Source: Janthinobacterium lividum (GTDB lineage: Bacteria; Pseudomonadota; Gammaproteobacteria; Burkholderiales; Burkholderiaceae_D). Taken from it: DNA of 64,000 nt. Of the stretch, positions 35,571 through 46,751 are shown one piece after another; the stretch's first letter is position 1; the number at the start of each line of letters is the position of its first letter. The notes under the pieces were generated by a model, which was not told the DNA's origin, searched no databases, and was given only the letters and a program-made list of their open reading frames with translations. Both the position numbers and the translations under genes were made by a program. Location: positions 62,001-126,000 of the forward strand of contig NZ_JAAOLY010000004.1 in the NCBI RefSeq assembly GCF_011601275.1, written 5' to 3'.

Positions 35571-35593
35571 AAGCTGCCATGGGCAGCTTTTTT
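35571..35593 (+). terminator. Intrinsic terminator of the 4.5S RNA gene
   Basis: AAGCTGCC and GGCAGCTT pair with a 3-base loop and run into six T. It separates ffs from dnaX. Confidence 0.92.
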
Positions 35594-35779
35594 GCTTTTA
35601 CGGCCCCGTTTTCTTGCCGATCCGCAGCACTGCCGGGCTTGCCGTGTTTTCACTGTTTCTACGCGGCCATGTTATACAATTGCTGCTTTGCCGCGTTTGC
35701 CAGATTTAAGCTGGCCCGGCCATGAGGCTTGCGCCCGCCGCGCAGGATCACCCGCAAAATCGCATGGTAAAATCTCAGC

Positions 35780-38098
35780 ATGTCCTATCAAGTCCTCGCC
35801 CGTAAATACCGCCCCAAGAATTTCGAGACGCTCGTCGGCCAGGAGCACGTCGTGCGCGCGCTCACGCATGCCTTGCACAGCGGCCGATTGCATCACGCCT
35901 ACCTGTTCACGGGCACGCGCGGCGTCGGCAAGACGACCCTGTCGCGCATCCTGGCCAAGTCGCTCAATTGCATCGGCCCCGACGGCACGGGCGGCATCAC
36001 CGCCCAGCCTTGCGGCGTGTGCGAAGCGTGCACGGCGATCGACGCGGGACGCTTTGTCGACTATATAGAGATGGATGCGGCGTCGAACCGCGGCGTCGAT
36101 GAAATGGCGCAGCTGCTCGAGCAAGCGGTGTATGCGCCAAGCAATGCGCGCTTCAAGGTCTATATGATCGATGAGGTGCACATGCTGACGAACCACGCGT
36201 TCAATTCCATGCTGAAGACCCTGGAAGAACCGCCCGAGCACGTCAAGTTCATCCTGGCGACGACGGACCCGCAAAAGATTCCCGTGACCGTGCTGTCGCG
36301 CTGCCTGCAGTTCAACCTCAAGCAGATGCCGCCCGGCCACATCATCAGCCACCTGGACAATATCCTGGGACAGGAAGGCATTGCCTTCGAACAGCCGGCC
36401 TTGCGCCTGCTGGCCCAGGGCGCCCACGGTTCCATGCGCGACGCGCTGTCCTTGACGGACCAGGCCATCGCCTACGCGGCCGGTGCAGTGACGCTCGACG
36501 CCGTGCAAGGCATGCTGGGTGCGCTCGATCAGTCGTATCTGGTGCGCCTGCTCGACGCGCTGGCGCGGCAGGATGGCGCGGATCTGCTGGCCGTGGCCGA
36601 CGAGATGGCCTCGCGCAGCCTGTCCTACAACGGTGCTCTGCAAGACCTGGGTACTTTATTGCACCGCATTGCGCTGGCGCAAACCGTGCCCGCCGCCTTG
36701 CCGCAGGATTTGCCTGAGTACGCGGACATCGTGCGTCTGGCTGCCGCGTTTGACGCGGAAGAAGTGCAGCTGTTTTACCAGATCGCCGTGCATGGCCGCA
36801 ATGAACTGGGCCTGGCGCCCGACGAATATGCGGGCTTTACCATGACCTTGCTGCGCATGCTGGCCTTTCGGCCCGGCATAGGCGGCGCCGATGGCGTGCC
36901 GGCGGCACCAGCCTCCGTCCCGGGCAACCGTCCCGCCGCCGTGGCCGCCGCGCGCGCCGCCGCCGGCGCATCCGCACCGGCCGCCCGCGCCGCCACGAAC
37001 AGCGTGGCCAGCCATGCAGCCGTGACGCCACCCGCCGTGGTAGCAGCCGCAGCCGCCAGCATGGCCCGCAGCGAAGCGCCACCGCCACGCGCCGCCGCAC
37101 CGGCACCTGTAGCAGCCCCGGCGCCAGCACCGGCGGCGCCGCCGCCTGCCGCTCCTGTTCCTGCGGCGGCCCCGGCAGCATCGGGCGCCCCAATCAGTTC
37201 CGCCCGCGCAGCCATCAATGCGGCGCTGGAAGCGGCCCGTGCCGCCTCGAAAGGCCGTCCGGGCAGCGCGCCGTCGGCGCCATCGTCGGCGCCCAAGCCG
37301 GCTGCCCCCGCACCTGTAGCGGAAGCTGTCGCCGCGGCGCCAGTGGCACCGGCTGCACAGGTCCAGGCAGCACCGCCACCACCCGCCGCCGCGAAAGCGC
37401 CTGCGCCGTGGGACGATGCGCCACCCGTGGCCGTGATGGAGGCTCCCGTGGCCGCTACGGCGCCCGTGCAGCAGGCGCGTCCTGCCGCGCCGCCGCCACA
37501 GCAGGCGCCAGCCGACGACGACTTGCCGCCGTGGGTCACCGAATTTTCCGACGACAGCGCTTCGGCTGCCGTGTCGGCGCCCGCCGCGCAAAGCAGCGAG
37601 CAGCCGGCCGTCGCCATGCCGCAGCGCGCCGCCAAGCAAGCCGCGCCCAGCGGGCCGTATGTGATCACGCCCGTGCCGGGCCTGGACTGGGACGGCAACT
37701 GGCCGGCCGTCGCCGCCGTGCTGCCCCTGCGCGGCATCGCCCAGCAGCTGGCCGTGCAGGCCGAGCTGATCGAATGCCTGCACGACGGCCACAGCACCAC
37801 GTTCCGCCTGCGCGTGCCGATCGACACGTGGCGCAGTCCGGCCAACGTGGAAAAACTGGCGGCCGTGCTCAGCGAGCGTTTCGGCCGCAAGGTCGGCGTC
37901 GACACGGAACTGGGCGCCGTCTGGTACACGGCCAGCGCGGAAGCGCAGGCCCACCGTGAGGCATGCCAGCTTGCTGCGGAAGAAACCATCGCCAGCGACC
38001 CCTTTGTGCTCGACATGAAGCGCGCATTCGACGCTTTTGTTGTGCCTGGCACGATTACCCCTGCACCGGCCGGCTCCGCCGCGCCGACCCTGCATTGA
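35780..38098 (+). CDS. dnaX: DNA polymerase III subunits gamma/tau
   Basis: The 772-residue clamp-loader ATPase has Walker A GTRGVGKTT at residues 45-53, a zinc module with Cys64, Cys78, Cys81 and Cys84, Walker B YMIDEVHML near 127-135 and the SRC sensor-1 motif (VLSRCLQF) near 172-179. The AAA+ core ends near 370. A very long Ala/Pro-rich linker (about 370-620) leads to the C-terminal tau domain that binds the polymerase alpha subunit and DnaB. I did not find an obvious A-rich slippage site for gamma production. It forms the usual dnaX-ybaB-recR cluster. Confidence 0.97.
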   Translation: MSYQVLARKYRPKNFETLVGQEHVVRALTHALHSGRLHHAYLFTGTRGVGKTTLSRILAKSLNCIGPDGTGGITAQPCGVCEACTAIDAGRFVDYIEMDAASNRGVDEMAQLLEQAVYAPSNARFKVYMIDEVHMLTNHAFNSMLKTLEEPPEHVKFILATTDPQKIPVTVLSRCLQFNLKQMPPGHIISHLDNILGQEGIAFEQPALRLLAQGAHGSMRDALSLTDQAIAYAAGAVTLDAVQGMLGALDQSYLVRLLDALARQDGADLLAVADEMASRSLSYNGALQDLGTLLHRIALAQTVPAALPQDLPEYADIVRLAAAFDAEEVQLFYQIAVHGRNELGLAPDEYAGFTMTLLRMLAFRPGIGGADGVPAAPASVPGNRPAAVAAARAAAGASAPAARAATNSVASHAAVTPPAVVAAAAASMARSEAPPPRAAAPAPVAAPAPAPAAPPPAAPVPAAAPAASGAPISSARAAINAALEAARAASKGRPGSAPSAPSSAPKPAAPAPVAEAVAAAPVAPAAQVQAAPPPPAAAKAPAPWDDAPPVAVMEAPVAATAPVQQARPAAPPPQQAPADDDLPPWVTEFSDDSASAAVSAPAAQSSEQPAVAMPQRAAKQAAPSGPYVITPVPGLDWDGNWPAVAAVLPLRGIAQQLAVQAELIECLHDGHSTTFRLRVPIDTWRSPANVEKLAAVLSERFGRKVGVDTELGAVWYTASAEAQAHREACQLAAEETIASDPFVLDMKRAFDAFVVPGTITPAPAGSAAPTLH

Positions 38099-38138
38099 TG
38101 ATTAACACACTCACAAACTGAATTAACGGAGCATTCTT

Positions 38139-38465
38139 ATGATGAAAAATCAACTGGCTGGCCTGATGAAGCAGGCGCAAGCAATGCAAGACAACATGAA
38201 AAAGGCCCAGGAGCAACTGGCGCTGGTGGAAGTGGAAGGCCAGTCCGGTGCCGGCCTCGTGAAAATCGTCATGACGTGCAAGAACGACGTCAAGCGCGTG
38301 TCGATCGACCCGTCGCTGCTGGCCGACGACAAGGACATGCTGGAAGACCTGGTGGCCGCCGCCTTCAACGACGCCGTGCGCAAGGCTGAAGCGACCTCCG
38401 CTGAAAAAATGGCAGGCTTGACTGGCGGCATGAACTTGCCAGCCGGCTTCAAAATGCCATTCTGA
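38139..38465 (+). CDS. ybaB: YbaB/EbfC family nucleoid-associated protein
   Basis: The 108-residue DNA-binding dimer has the YbaB fold: an N-terminal helix [20 protein letters not shown], a beta region with [20 protein letters not shown] and a C-terminal helix. The end [11 protein letters not shown] is typical. ACGGAG precedes the ATG. Position between dnaX and recR is conserved widely. Confidence 0.96.
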   Translation: MMKNQLAGLMKQAQAMQDNMKKAQEQLALVEVEGQSGAGLVKIVMTCKNDVKRVSIDPSLLADDKDMLEDLVAAAFNDAVRKAEATSAEKMAGLTGGMNLPAGFKMPF

Positions 38466-38512
38466 TGCACTGCCGCATGCGCTCGATCGATGGCACGGGG
38501 CAAGGTTGATCC

Positions 38513-39103
38513 ATGTCCAAGTCGCTTGAATTCTTGACCGAGGCGCTGCGGCGCCTGCCCGGCGTCGGCCCCAAGTCGGCGCAGCGGATGGCGTTTCATT
38601 TGTTGCAGCACGATAGGGAAGGCGCGGCCATGCTGTCGCGCGCCCTGTTCCAGGCCGTCGATGCCGTGCATCACTGCGGCCTGTGCAATACCTTTACCGA
38701 ACATGAGGTGTGCGAGACCTGTCTCGACGAAGAGCGCGACAAGCGCTTGCTGTGCGTGGTGGAAACGCCCGCCGACCAGCTGATGATCGAGCAGACGCTG
38801 ACCTACAAGGGCCTGTATTTCGTGCTCATGGGGCGGCTCTCTCCGCTCGATGGCATCGGCCCGAAAGATATTCATCTTGAAAAATTATTGAACCGCGCCA
38901 ACGATGGCGTGGTCGGCGAAGTGGTGCTGGCCACCAATTTCACCAATGAAGGCGAAGCGACCGCCCACTACATCAGCGAAATGCTGAAGGCGCGGGGCTT
39001 GCGCGTGAGCCGCCTGGCCCGCGGCGTGCCCGTGGGCGGCGAACTGGAATACGTCGACGCGGGCACGATTGCCCGCGCGATGCTCGACCGCAGGGCAACC
39101 TGA
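38513..39103 (+). CDS. recR: Recombination mediator RecR
   Basis: The 196-residue protein works with RecO and RecF to load RecA at gaps. It shows a helix-hairpin-helix at the N-terminus ([20 protein letters not shown]), a Cys4 zinc finger ([16 protein letters not shown] near 57-72) and a Toprim domain starting [20 protein letters not shown], ending with the Walker-like [16 protein letters not shown]. Length is standard. Confidence 0.97.
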   Translation: MSKSLEFLTEALRRLPGVGPKSAQRMAFHLLQHDREGAAMLSRALFQAVDAVHHCGLCNTFTEHEVCETCLDEERDKRLLCVVETPADQLMIEQTLTYKGLYFVLMGRLSPLDGIGPKDIHLEKLLNRANDGVVGEVVLATNFTNEGEATAHYISEMLKARGLRVSRLARGVPVGGELEYVDAGTIARAMLDRRAT

Positions 39104-39113
39104 ACTGACCTCT

Positions 39114-40334
39114 ATGACAGAATCTTCCGCGACCACTGGTCCACTGCAAGGCATTAAAGTGCTGGAATTGGGCACCCTGATCGCGGGCCCGTTCTGCGCC
39201 CGCATGCTGGCCGAATTCGGCGCCGACGTGATCAAGATCGAGTCGCCCGATGGCGGCGACCCCATCCGTACCTGGCGCGTGCTGAAAGACGGCACCTCGC
39301 TGTGGTGGTCGGTGCAGGCGCGCAACAAGAAAAGCGTCACCCTGAACCTGAAAGCGCCGGAAGGGCGCGCCATCGCCCGCCAGCTGGCCCTGGAAGCGGA
39401 CATCATCATCGAGAACTACCGCCCCGGCGTGCTGGAAAAGTGGGATCTCGGCTACGAACAGCTCAAGCAGATCAAACCGTCCCTCATCATGGTGCGCCTG
39501 TCCGGCTTTGGCCAGACGGGGCCGATGAAGGATTTGCCCGGTTTCGGCGCCATCGGCGAATCGATGGGTGGCTTGCGTTATGTGTCCGGCTTTGCCGACC
39601 GCCCGCCCGTGCGCGTCGGCGTGTCGATCGGCGATTCGGTCGCGGCGCTGCACGGCGTGATCGGCGCCATGATGGCCTTGCGCCACCGCGACGTGACGGG
39701 CGGGGCGGCTGTCGGCGAAGGCCAGATGGTCGATGTGGCCCTGTATGAATCCGTCTTCAACCTGATGGAGTCCCTGGTGCCCGAGTACGACCAGGCGGGC
39801 GTGGTACGCGAACGCACGGGTGGCTCGCTCCCCGGCATCGTTCCCTCGAATACCTACACGACGGGCGATGGCGAAAACATCGTGATTGCCGGCAATGGCG
39901 ACGCCATCTTCAAGCGCCTGATGCTGGCCATGGGCCGCATCGACATGGCGGGCGACCCGCAGCTGGCGCGCAACGATGGCAGGGTCGCGCGCACGCAGGA
40001 AATCGACGACGCCATCGGCGCCTGGTGCGCCACGCACACGATAGACTGCGCGCTGGCCGTGCTGAAGGCGGCTGACGTACCGGCCGGCAAAATCTACTCT
40101 GTACGCGACATGATGAGCGATCCGCAATTTCTCGCCCGCGACATGTTCGAACAGCATCAGTTCCCCGACGGCACGCCCGTCAGATTGCCCGCCATCAGCC
40201 CGAAACTGTCCGCCACGCCGGGCAAGACCCAGTGGCTGGGGCCGACCCTGGGCCAGCACAACGACGAGGTGCTGGCGTCGCTGGGGTTTGATGCTACCGC
40301 CATCGCGCGGCTGAAGGCCGATGGGGTGGTGTAG
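39114..40334 (+). CDS. Class III CoA-transferase (CaiB/BaiF family)
   Basis: The 406-residue product belongs to the CaiB/BaiF (formyl-CoA transferase-like) family, which moves CoA between carboxylic acids via an aspartyl-CoA intermediate. It starts with LQGIKVLELGTLIAGPFCAR and GADVIKIESPDGGDPIRTWR. The catalytic Asp is expected in GQMVDVALYESVFNLMES near 205-222. SGFGQTGPMKDLPGFGAIGE is the usual substrate loop. The inner ATG is chosen because the family N-terminus follows directly. It is 10 bases after recR; the substrate is unknown. Confidence 0.9.
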   Translation: MTESSATTGPLQGIKVLELGTLIAGPFCARMLAEFGADVIKIESPDGGDPIRTWRVLKDGTSLWWSVQARNKKSVTLNLKAPEGRAIARQLALEADIIIENYRPGVLEKWDLGYEQLKQIKPSLIMVRLSGFGQTGPMKDLPGFGAIGESMGGLRYVSGFADRPPVRVGVSIGDSVAALHGVIGAMMALRHRDVTGGAAVGEGQMVDVALYESVFNLMESLVPEYDQAGVVRERTGGSLPGIVPSNTYTTGDGENIVIAGNGDAIFKRLMLAMGRIDMAGDPQLARNDGRVARTQEIDDAIGAWCATHTIDCALAVLKAADVPAGKIYSVRDMMSDPQFLARDMFEQHQFPDGTPVRLPAISPKLSATPGKTQWLGPTLGQHNDEVLASLGFDATAIARLKADGVV

Positions 40335-40353
40335 TGGGATGATGTTTGGAAGA

Positions 40354-40391
40354 TAGGTCGGATTAGCGGCGGCACGCCGCGTAATCCGACG
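40354..40391. repeat. REP-like palindrome 1 after the CoA-transferase gene
   Basis: GTCGGATTAGCGGCG and GCCGCGTAATCCGAC pair with a 4-base loop, preceded by TAG. The core matches the palindrome after ubiD. Confidence 0.7.
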
Positions 40392-40416
40392 CCACCACCG
40401 GCCAAGTTAACAATGT

Positions 40417-40449
40417 TGTCGGCTTACGCGCTTCGCGCTAAGCCGACCT
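40417..40449. repeat. REP-like palindrome 2, paired with the element at 40354
   Basis: GTCGGCTTACGCG and GCGCTAAGCCGAC pair around CTTC, followed by CTA. Together with the preceding copy in inverted layout it forms a BIME-like unit between the CoA-transferase gene and the lipoprotein gene. Confidence 0.7.
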
Positions 40450-40472
40450 ACGCAACTCATCTGATATCTATC

Positions 40473-41606
40473 ATGCATCGTTTTTTTCACCGTGCGCTTG
40501 TCCTGGCATCCAGCACTATCCTCCTCTCCGCCTGTGCCAGCTTCCCGCACGATGCATCGATTACGGGCCTGCGCCTGATCGGCGAGCAGCGCATCGCGCT
40601 TAAATACGCGTTCCAGGGCACGACGGTGGGCGGCTTGTCCGGCATCGATTACGATGCGGCCAGCAAGAGCTGGGTGATGGAAAGCGATGACCGCTCGGAA
40701 ATCAATCCGGCCCGCTTCTACCGGGCCGCCTTGAATTACGACAGCAAGGCCTTCTCCAGCGTGAGCCTGAGCAGCGTGCATTTCTTCACGCAGCCCGACG
40801 GCAGCCGCTATCCGAACCTGGCGCATGCCAAACTGGACCAGGGCGATCAGGTGGCCGACATCGAAACCATCCGCGTCGATCCGCAGGATGGCAGCTTGTG
40901 GTACGGCAGCGAAGGCAACCGCAAGGTGGGCTTGCACCCGTTCGTGCGCCACGCCGACAGCGGCGGCCGTTACCTGGCCACCTTGCCGACACCGGCCATG
41001 TTCAATGTCTCGAAGGAAGAAATCGGCTCGCGCAACAATATGACGTTTGAAGCGCTGTCGTTTGCCAGCGATGGCAAGAGCCTGTGGCTGGGCATGGAAG
41101 CGGCCCTGTACCAGGATGGCCCGCTGGCCACGCCCGATAAGGGCTCCGTCGTGCGCATCACGCGTCTGGACCGCGCGGGCAAGGTGCTGGGCCAGTATGC
41201 GTATGCTATCGAGCCCGTGGCGTCCCGGCCCGCGCCGGGGCGTGAAGCGGACAATGGCGTGTCGGAAATCCTCGCCGTCAACGATCGCCAGGTGCTGGTG
41301 GTGGAGCGGGCCGGCGTGGCCAACGCGGACGGCGTCTATAGAAACCATGTGCGTATCTACGAGATGGATACGGAGGGCGCCACCGATGTGCAGGCGCTGC
41401 CGGCCCTGGCGGGCGCGACCTACGTGCCGGCGCGCAAGCGATTGCTGCTGGACCTGGAAAAGATCGGCTTGGCACGGGTCGACAATATCGAAGGCATCAG
41501 CTGGGGGCCGCGCCTGGAAAACGGCCGCCGCAGCCTCGTATTGATTTCCGACGACAATTTTAATCCGCAGCAAGTCACGCAAATCCTTGCCTTCGAAGTG
41601 CTCTAG
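40473..41606 (+). CDS. Esterase-like activity of phytase family lipoprotein
   Basis: The 377-residue product has a signal peptide with lipobox L-L-S-A-C, Cys21 being lipidated, and then the phytase-like beta-propeller domain often called esterase-like activity of phytase. Characteristic segments are [20 protein letters not shown] near 50-69, [24 protein letters not shown] and [20 protein letters not shown]. Substrate and activity are not proven for the family. The start matches the lipoprotein signal; an earlier in-frame Met lies in the REP-like region and is rejected. Its 3' end overlaps the convergent GGDEF/EAL gene by 32 bases. Confidence 0.85.
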   Translation: MHRFFHRALVLASSTILLSACASFPHDASITGLRLIGEQRIALKYAFQGTTVGGLSGIDYDAASKSWVMESDDRSEINPARFYRAALNYDSKAFSSVSLSSVHFFTQPDGSRYPNLAHAKLDQGDQVADIETIRVDPQDGSLWYGSEGNRKVGLHPFVRHADSGGRYLATLPTPAMFNVSKEEIGSRNNMTFEALSFASDGKSLWLGMEAALYQDGPLATPDKGSVVRITRLDRAGKVLGQYAYAIEPVASRPAPGREADNGVSEILAVNDRQVLVVERAGVANADGVYRNHVRIYEMDTEGATDVQALPALAGATYVPARKRLLLDLEKIGLARVDNIEGISWGPRLENGRRSLVLISDDNFNPQQVTQILAFEVL

Positions 41607-43734
41607 TTTCCACGCTGGCCAGCTGCTTCGTCTGCCTGGCCAGCATCGCCGTGATCGTATCGTGCGGCGAGGGGTGGCCCAGGAAATAGCCTTGCACCAT
41701 GTCGCAGCCGTATTCTTCCAGCATCACCAGCTGCTCGTCCGTTTCCACGCCTTCGGCCACCACCACCATTTTCAAGCCATGCGCCATGGCGATGATGGCG
41801 CGCGTGATGGCCGCGTTTTCCGCATCCTGCGGCAAGCCGGCAATAAAACTCTTGTCGATCTTCAAGGCCCGCACGTCGAAGCGTTTCAGATAATTCATTG
41901 ACGAATATCCCGTGCCGAAGTCGTCGATGGACAAATACACACCGATGCCGCGCAATTGCTCCAGGGTCACCATGGTGGCGCGCGCATCGTCCATCAAAGT
42001 GCCTTCCGTCAATTCCAGTTCCAGCAGGCGCGCATCGAGCCCCGTGTCGGCCAGGGCCGAGAGCACGATCTGCATCAGGTTTTCATCCTTGAATTGCTTG
42101 GCCGACAGGTTCACGGCCATGCGGATGGCACGCCCGCCATGGCTTTGCCATGCCTTGGCCTGGTTGCACGCCGTGCGCAGCACCCATTCGCCGATGGGCA
42201 CGATGAGCCCCGTTTCCTCGGCCAGCGGGATGAATTCCGTGGGCGAGATGATGCCTCGTTCCGGATGGCGCCACCGGACCAGCGCTTCCACGCCGACGAT
42301 CTGCGTGCTGGGCACGTCGATCTGCGGCTGGTACAGCAGGTACAGCTCGTTGTTCTGCAAGGCTTTCCTCAAGCCCACTTCCATCTTGACGTGGCTCATG
42401 ATTTCCATGGTCAGTGAAGAGCTGTACAACTTGGCGTTGTTCTTGCCGCAATTCTTCGCGTGGTACATGGCCGTGTCCGCATATTTGAGCAGCGAGTTGC
42501 AATCCTCGCCATCTTCCGGATACAGCGAAATGCCGATGCTGGCCGTGACGAAAATCTCGTGCACCTCGATCATGAACGGGCGGCGCATGGCTTCCTTGAC
42601 CCGGTGCGCCACGTTCAGCGCGTCTTCCACCCGCTCCAGGTCGGGTATCAATATCGTGAATTCGTCGCCGCCCAGGCGCGCCAGGTTGCTGCCGCCGGAG
42701 ATGCCGTTGAGCTCGTATTCGGCGCGCAGCACCAGGTCGCTGGGGCGGATGGTTTCGCGCAGGCGCTCGGACACCACCTTGAGCAAATGGTCGCCCACGT
42801 CGTGGCCCAGGGTGTCGTTGATGCGCTTGAAGGCGTCGAGGTCCATGAACAGCACGGCGAATTTCTTGTCGTGCTCTTTCGAACGCACCAGTTCGCGTTC
42901 CAGCGTTTCCAGGAACGCTTGCCGGTTGGGAATGCCCGTCAGGCTGTCGCAATAGGCGAGGCGGCGGATCTGTTCTTCCGTGCGTTTGCGCTCGCTGATG
43001 TCGCGCACCAGGCCCAGCACTTCATCGGCCCCCGTCGCCACCAGGCGTGCTTCGAAATGGCGCGTGCTGTCTTCGTGCGTGAGCGTGTAGTCGACCGAGC
43101 CGATGTGTTGCGTGGCCAGCACCGCGTGCGCCTGGTCGAGCAGGCGCGCGGCGATTTCGGGCGGCAGCACGTCGCGGATATGGCTGCCCACGCAGTCGCT
43201 GAGGGAAAAGCCGGCGCTGGCGTCGTGCCCCTGTTCGTAGTCGAGATAAAAACCCTCGCGGTTGAGGCGAAAGAAAGTGTCGGGGATGGCGGCCAGCACG
43301 GCGCGGTTGTGCGCGTCGGCGATGCGCAGGCGGGCGATGGCGTCGCTGGCGCGCAGCACGTACAGCACGCGGTGCCCAAGGATGGGCCAGTTGATGGGCT
43401 TGGAAATGAAATCCGTCGCGCCCACCTCGTAGGCGCGCGTGACGGCTTCCAGTTCGTCGCCGCCCGTGACCATGATGATGGGCACCGTGCCGCCCACTTC
43501 CTGGTGGCGGATTTCTCGGCACACGGCAAAGCCGTCCATGGCCGGCATGTCGACGTCGAGCATGACGAGGTCCGGCCCGCTGTGCTTGTAGCTGGCCAAC
43601 GCCTGCACGCCGTCTTCGGCCTCGATCACGTCCAGGCCCACCTGCGTGAGCATTTGCCGCATCAGCAAGCGCATCACGGGATCGTCGTCGGCCACCAGCA
43701 CCAGGCCGCGGGGAGGGGAGAGGGGCGCTGTCAT
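41575..43734 (-). CDS. Response regulator with PAS-like, GGDEF and EAL domains
   Basis: The 719-residue protein has an N-terminal receiver domain (Asp60 in [15 protein letters not shown], acidic pocket DDD near 16-18, Lys near 112). A PAS-like region spans about 140-250. A GGDEF domain (about 260-440) has an intact [12 protein letters not shown]-terminal EAL domain (about 460-705) has [16 protein letters not shown] and [11 protein letters not shown]. It can therefore in principle make or degrade cyclic di-GMP under phosphorylation control. It starts one base after the hybrid kinase stops, so the pair is one operon and signalling unit. Confidence 0.95.
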   Translation of the reverse strand: MTAPLSPPRGLVLVADDDPVMRLLMRQMLTQVGLDVIEAEDGVQALASYKHSGPDLVMLDVDMPAMDGFAVCREIRHQEVGGTVPIIMVTGGDELEAVTRAYEVGATDFISKPINWPILGHRVLYVLRASDAIARLRIADAHNRAVLAAIPDTFFRLNREGFYLDYEQGHDASAGFSLSDCVGSHIRDVLPPEIAARLLDQAHAVLATQHIGSVDYTLTHEDSTRHFEARLVATGADEVLGLVRDISERKRTEEQIRRLAYCDSLTGIPNRQAFLETLERELVRSKEHDKKFAVLFMDLDAFKRINDTLGHDVGDHLLKVVSERLRETIRPSDLVLRAEYELNGISGGSNLARLGGDEFTILIPDLERVEDALNVAHRVKEAMRRPFMIEVHEIFVTASIGISLYPEDGEDCNSLLKYADTAMYHAKNCGKNNAKLYSSSLTMEIMSHVKMEVGLRKALQNNELYLLYQPQIDVPSTQIVGVEALVRWRHPERGIISPTEFIPLAEETGLIVPIGEWVLRTACNQAKAWQSHGGRAIRMAVNLSAKQFKDENLMQIVLSALADTGLDARLLELELTEGTLMDDARATMVTLEQLRGIGVYLSIDDFGTGYSSMNYLKRFDVRALKIDKSFIAGLPQDAENAAITRAIIAMAHGLKMVVVAEGVETDEQLVMLEEYGCDMVQGYFLGHPSPHDTITAMLARQTKQLASVETRALRRQGFA

Positions 43735-43735
43735 G

Positions 43736-46609
43736 TCAGTGTTCCTTCACGAGGATGGCGTTCAGCGATTCGCGTACGGTCAGGAAGGCTTGCTGCATCT
43801 GCTGCAGCAGGGCAGCGGCACCCTCTGTGCTGCCGGCGCGGCCCAGTTTTTCCATCTCCTTGCACAGCTGCGCCAGGCCATCGGCACCCACGTTGGCGCT
43901 GCCCGACTTGAGGCTGTGCGCCACCTTGCGCAGCGCTTCCGCATCCGCGCCGGCAATCGCTGCGCGCATGGCGCTCAACTGGCGCGGCGTCTCACTGGTA
44001 AAGGCGAGGATGACCCGCTCGAGCAGCGCATCGCCATCGGTGCCGGACAGGGCGCGGATGTTTTCCAGCGCCTGCCGGTTCAGCGGCTGGCCGGCGGGTG
44101 CGGTCTCGGGTGCGGCCTCGGGCGTGGGGGGCGGCACCGCTGGTGGCGTTTGCAGCTCCGGCAATTCGCTGTGGTGCACGGTGGCCGCGCGCGGCAGGGT
44201 GATCCAGCGGGCAATCGTGTGGCCCAGGTCCTGCTGCGTGAACGGCTTGCTCAGGTAGTCGTCCATGCCGGCCGCCAGGCACGCTTCGCGGTCGCCCTGC
44301 AGGGCATTGGCCGTGATGGCGACGATGGGCAGCACGCGCGCGTGGCCGCACTGCTGTTCGTGGCGGCGGATTTCCGCCGTGGCGGCAAAGCCATCCATCA
44401 CGGGCATCTGGCAATCCATCAAGATCAAATCGAAATCCTCGGCCTGCGCCGCCTGCAAGGCCTGTTCGCCGTTGCGCGCGCAGACCACGTCCAGGCCCAG
44501 GCTGTCGAGCATGGCCAGCGCCACTTCCACGTTGACGGGATTGTCCTCGGCCAGCAGCACGCGGCGGCGCTGGCGCCGGCCGGGGGGGCGTACGGCATGG
44601 CGCCCCGTGTGCGGTGGAACGATGCGCAGGCTATCGCTGGCGCGCGGCGGCGTGACGATGCAGTCGAACAGGTCGCATTCGCGGGCCGGCTTGATCAGCT
44701 GGAAGGCCACGCCCGCCTCGCGCCGCTGCACCGGGTCGGCCGCCGCCGGTTCCGTGCTCAGCAGTAATAATTTGAGGTCGGCCAGCAGCGGGTCGCTCTT
44801 GATGGTGGCCGCCAGGGCCAGGCCGCTGGTGCGCGGCAATTCCATGTCGAGCAGGGCCACGCCATACGGGGTGCCCGCCTGGGCGGCTGCGTGCAGCTTG
44901 GCCAGGCAGTCGCTGGCCGTGCCGGTGCTGTCGCTGACGATGTGCCAGCTGGCCAGTTGCCGCTCCAGCACGGCGCGCGTGGCCGGTGTGTGGTCGACGA
45001 TCAAGGCGCGTAACCCTCGCGTGGTTTTCAGGTTGAAGGACGGGTCGTCGCTGTCGACTCTCCGCTTATCGAAATTTACTTCGAACCAGAAGATCGATCC
45101 TTGCGTTAAAGCATTATCAACGCCGATAGTGCCGCCCATCAGCTCCACCAGCTGCTTCGAGATCGTCAGTCCCAGGCCCGTGCCGCCATGCTTGCGCGTG
45201 GTCGAACCGTCCGCCTGCGAGAACGATTCGAAGATGCGCGTCTGCGCCTCGTTCGACACGCCGATGCCCGTGTCGTGCACCTCGAAGCGCAAGCCCACGC
45301 TGGGCGCGTCTTCGCTGCAGACGGTCACTTTCACGGTGACCTTGCCCGTTTCCGTGAATTTGATGGCGTTGCCCAGCAGATTGACGATGATCTGGCGCAA
45401 GCGATTCGGGTCGCCGCAGATGGCGATGGGAATGTCAAACGCGATGTCGAATTCCAGGCTGATGCTTTTCGCTTGCGCCTGCGGTGCGAACACGTGTTCT
45501 ATATCGTCGAGCAATTCGCGGAAATTGAAGCGGATGTATTCCACGCTCAGCTTGCCCGCCTCGATCTTGGAAAAGTCGAGGATGTCGTTGATGATCACCA
45601 GCAAATTCTGTCCCGAGCGCTGCACCATGCTCGTGTAATGGCGCTGCTGCGGGCTCAAAGGGCTGGCCAGCAGCAGTTCCGTCATGCCCAGCACGCCATT
45701 CATCGGTGTGCGGATTTCATGGCTCATGGTGGCGAGGAATGCGCTCTTCGCCTGGCTGGCCGCCTCGGCCGCGTCCTTGGCCTTTTCCAGCTGCGCCGTG
45801 CGCACGCCCACCTGGCGCTCAAGCTGGTCGCGGTAATTGGCCAGGGTGCTGTCGCGGCTGTCGATCTGCGCCAGCATGTCGTTGAAACTGTCGATCAGCA
45901 CCCCCAGCTCGTCGCTGCGCTGGTGCGCGATGCGGTGGCTGTAGGTCTGGCTGCTCGACACTTTTTGCGCCGTATCGATCAGCTTGGTGATGGGTTCGGC
46001 AATCACGCTCTTGAAGCGTCGCGCGAGGAACACGGCGATCAGGAAGGACAGGACGGTGGCGCCGCCGATGGCGCCCACGTGGCGGCCGATGTCGCGCCAC
46101 ATGTGGTTCAGGTCGGCCTCGATCAGCACGGCGCCGATCAGCTGCCGCGGCTCGCCTGGCCGGTAGACGGGGCGGTACAGACGCATGGCGGGCGCCAGGG
46201 CCGTGCCCGTGCCTTGCGTAAAGGGCTGCACGGCGATGTCGGCCAGCAAGGCCGGCTCCAGGTCTTCCGGCGCCGCCAGGCCATCCGCATGCTGCTGCGC
46301 GCGGTACAGGGCGAACAGGCGCCCGTTCCGGTCGAACAGGGCCGCCTGGGCGATCTCGTCGCGCGCGGCCAGCGCGGCCAGCACCTGTTCCGCCTGCGGC
46401 TGTGCCGATTTGCCTGCCAGCAATGGCGCCGTGCCGGCCGCACCGATCACGCCCGCCATGGATAGCAACTGCTTGCCTTCATCGTCCTTGTGGCTGAGCA
46501 CGGACGTCAGCGCAAACGCCACGAACACCAGCAGCAGCGCGCAGCCAGACGAGAGTACCGAAATCATGGTCAGCTTCTGGCTGATGCTGGAGCGTTGGAA
46601 ATTGAACAT
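43736..46609 (-). CDS. Hybrid sensor histidine kinase with two receiver-type domains and HPt
   Basis: The 957-residue membrane kinase has two membrane helices (about 13-37 and 179-197) around a periplasmic sensor, then HAMP (about 198-250) and HisKA with His297 in [19 protein letters not shown]. HATPase_c follows, with the Mg-ATP Asn and G boxes [19 protein letters not shown] and [20 protein letters not shown] first receiver-like domain lacks the acidic pair (reads [13 protein letters not shown]) and is probably degenerate, whereas the second is intact ([13 protein letters not shown]). A C-terminal HPt has [12 protein letters not shown]. This is a BarA/ArcB-like phosphorelay ending in the adjacent GGDEF/EAL regulator. 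The inner ATG with GGAGAAG upstream is chosen. Confidence 0.94.
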   Translation of the reverse strand: MFNFQRSSISQKLTMISVLSSGCALLLVFVAFALTSVLSHKDDEGKQLLSMAGVIGAAGTAPLLAGKSAQPQAEQVLAALAARDEIAQAALFDRNGRLFALYRAQQHADGLAAPEDLEPALLADIAVQPFTQGTGTALAPAMRLYRPVYRPGEPRQLIGAVLIEADLNHMWRDIGRHVGAIGGATVLSFLIAVFLARRFKSVIAEPITKLIDTAQKVSSSQTYSHRIAHQRSDELGVLIDSFNDMLAQIDSRDSTLANYRDQLERQVGVRTAQLEKAKDAAEAASQAKSAFLATMSHEIRTPMNGVLGMTELLLASPLSPQQRHYTSMVQRSGQNLLVIINDILDFSKIEAGKLSVEYIRFNFRELLDDIEHVFAPQAQAKSISLEFDIAFDIPIAICGDPNRLRQIIVNLLGNAIKFTETGKVTVKVTVCSEDAPSVGLRFEVHDTGIGVSNEAQTRIFESFSQADGSTTRKHGGTGLGLTISKQLVELMGGTIGVDNALTQGSIFWFEVNFDKRRVDSDDPSFNLKTTRGLRALIVDHTPATRAVLERQLASWHIVSDSTGTASDCLAKLHAAAQAGTPYGVALLDMELPRTSGLALAATIKSDPLLADLKLLLLSTEPAAADPVQRREAGVAFQLIKPARECDLFDCIVTPPRASDSLRIVPPHTGRHAVRPPGRRQRRRVLLAEDNPVNVEVALAMLDSLGLDVVCARNGEQALQAAQAEDFDLILMDCQMPVMDGFAATAEIRRHEQQCGHARVLPIVAITANALQGDREACLAAGMDDYLSKPFTQQDLGHTIARWITLPRAATVHHSELPELQTPPAVPPPTPEAAPETAPAGQPLNRQALENIRALSGTDGDALLERVILAFTSETPRQLSAMRAAIAGADAEALRKVAHSLKSGSANVGADGLAQLCKEMEKLGRAGSTEGAAALLQQMQQAFLTVRESLNAILVKEH

Positions 46610-46751
46610 GGTTGCGGCGCTTCTCCGGTCGGCCAGTTGACTGTTTTTTAATTTCCTATTGGAAAAATATAGACGCGAAGACACATCCCGATATTGATGT
46701 GGGTCTAATGGAGGAGAGGGGAGGGGAACTTATAAGAGAGGAAATGAATGG

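Noticed and set aside
36656-38095. 479-codon minus-strand frame opposite dnaX
   Set aside because: It mirrors the Ala/Pro-rich linker of DnaX and has only Gly/Arg low-complexity sequence.
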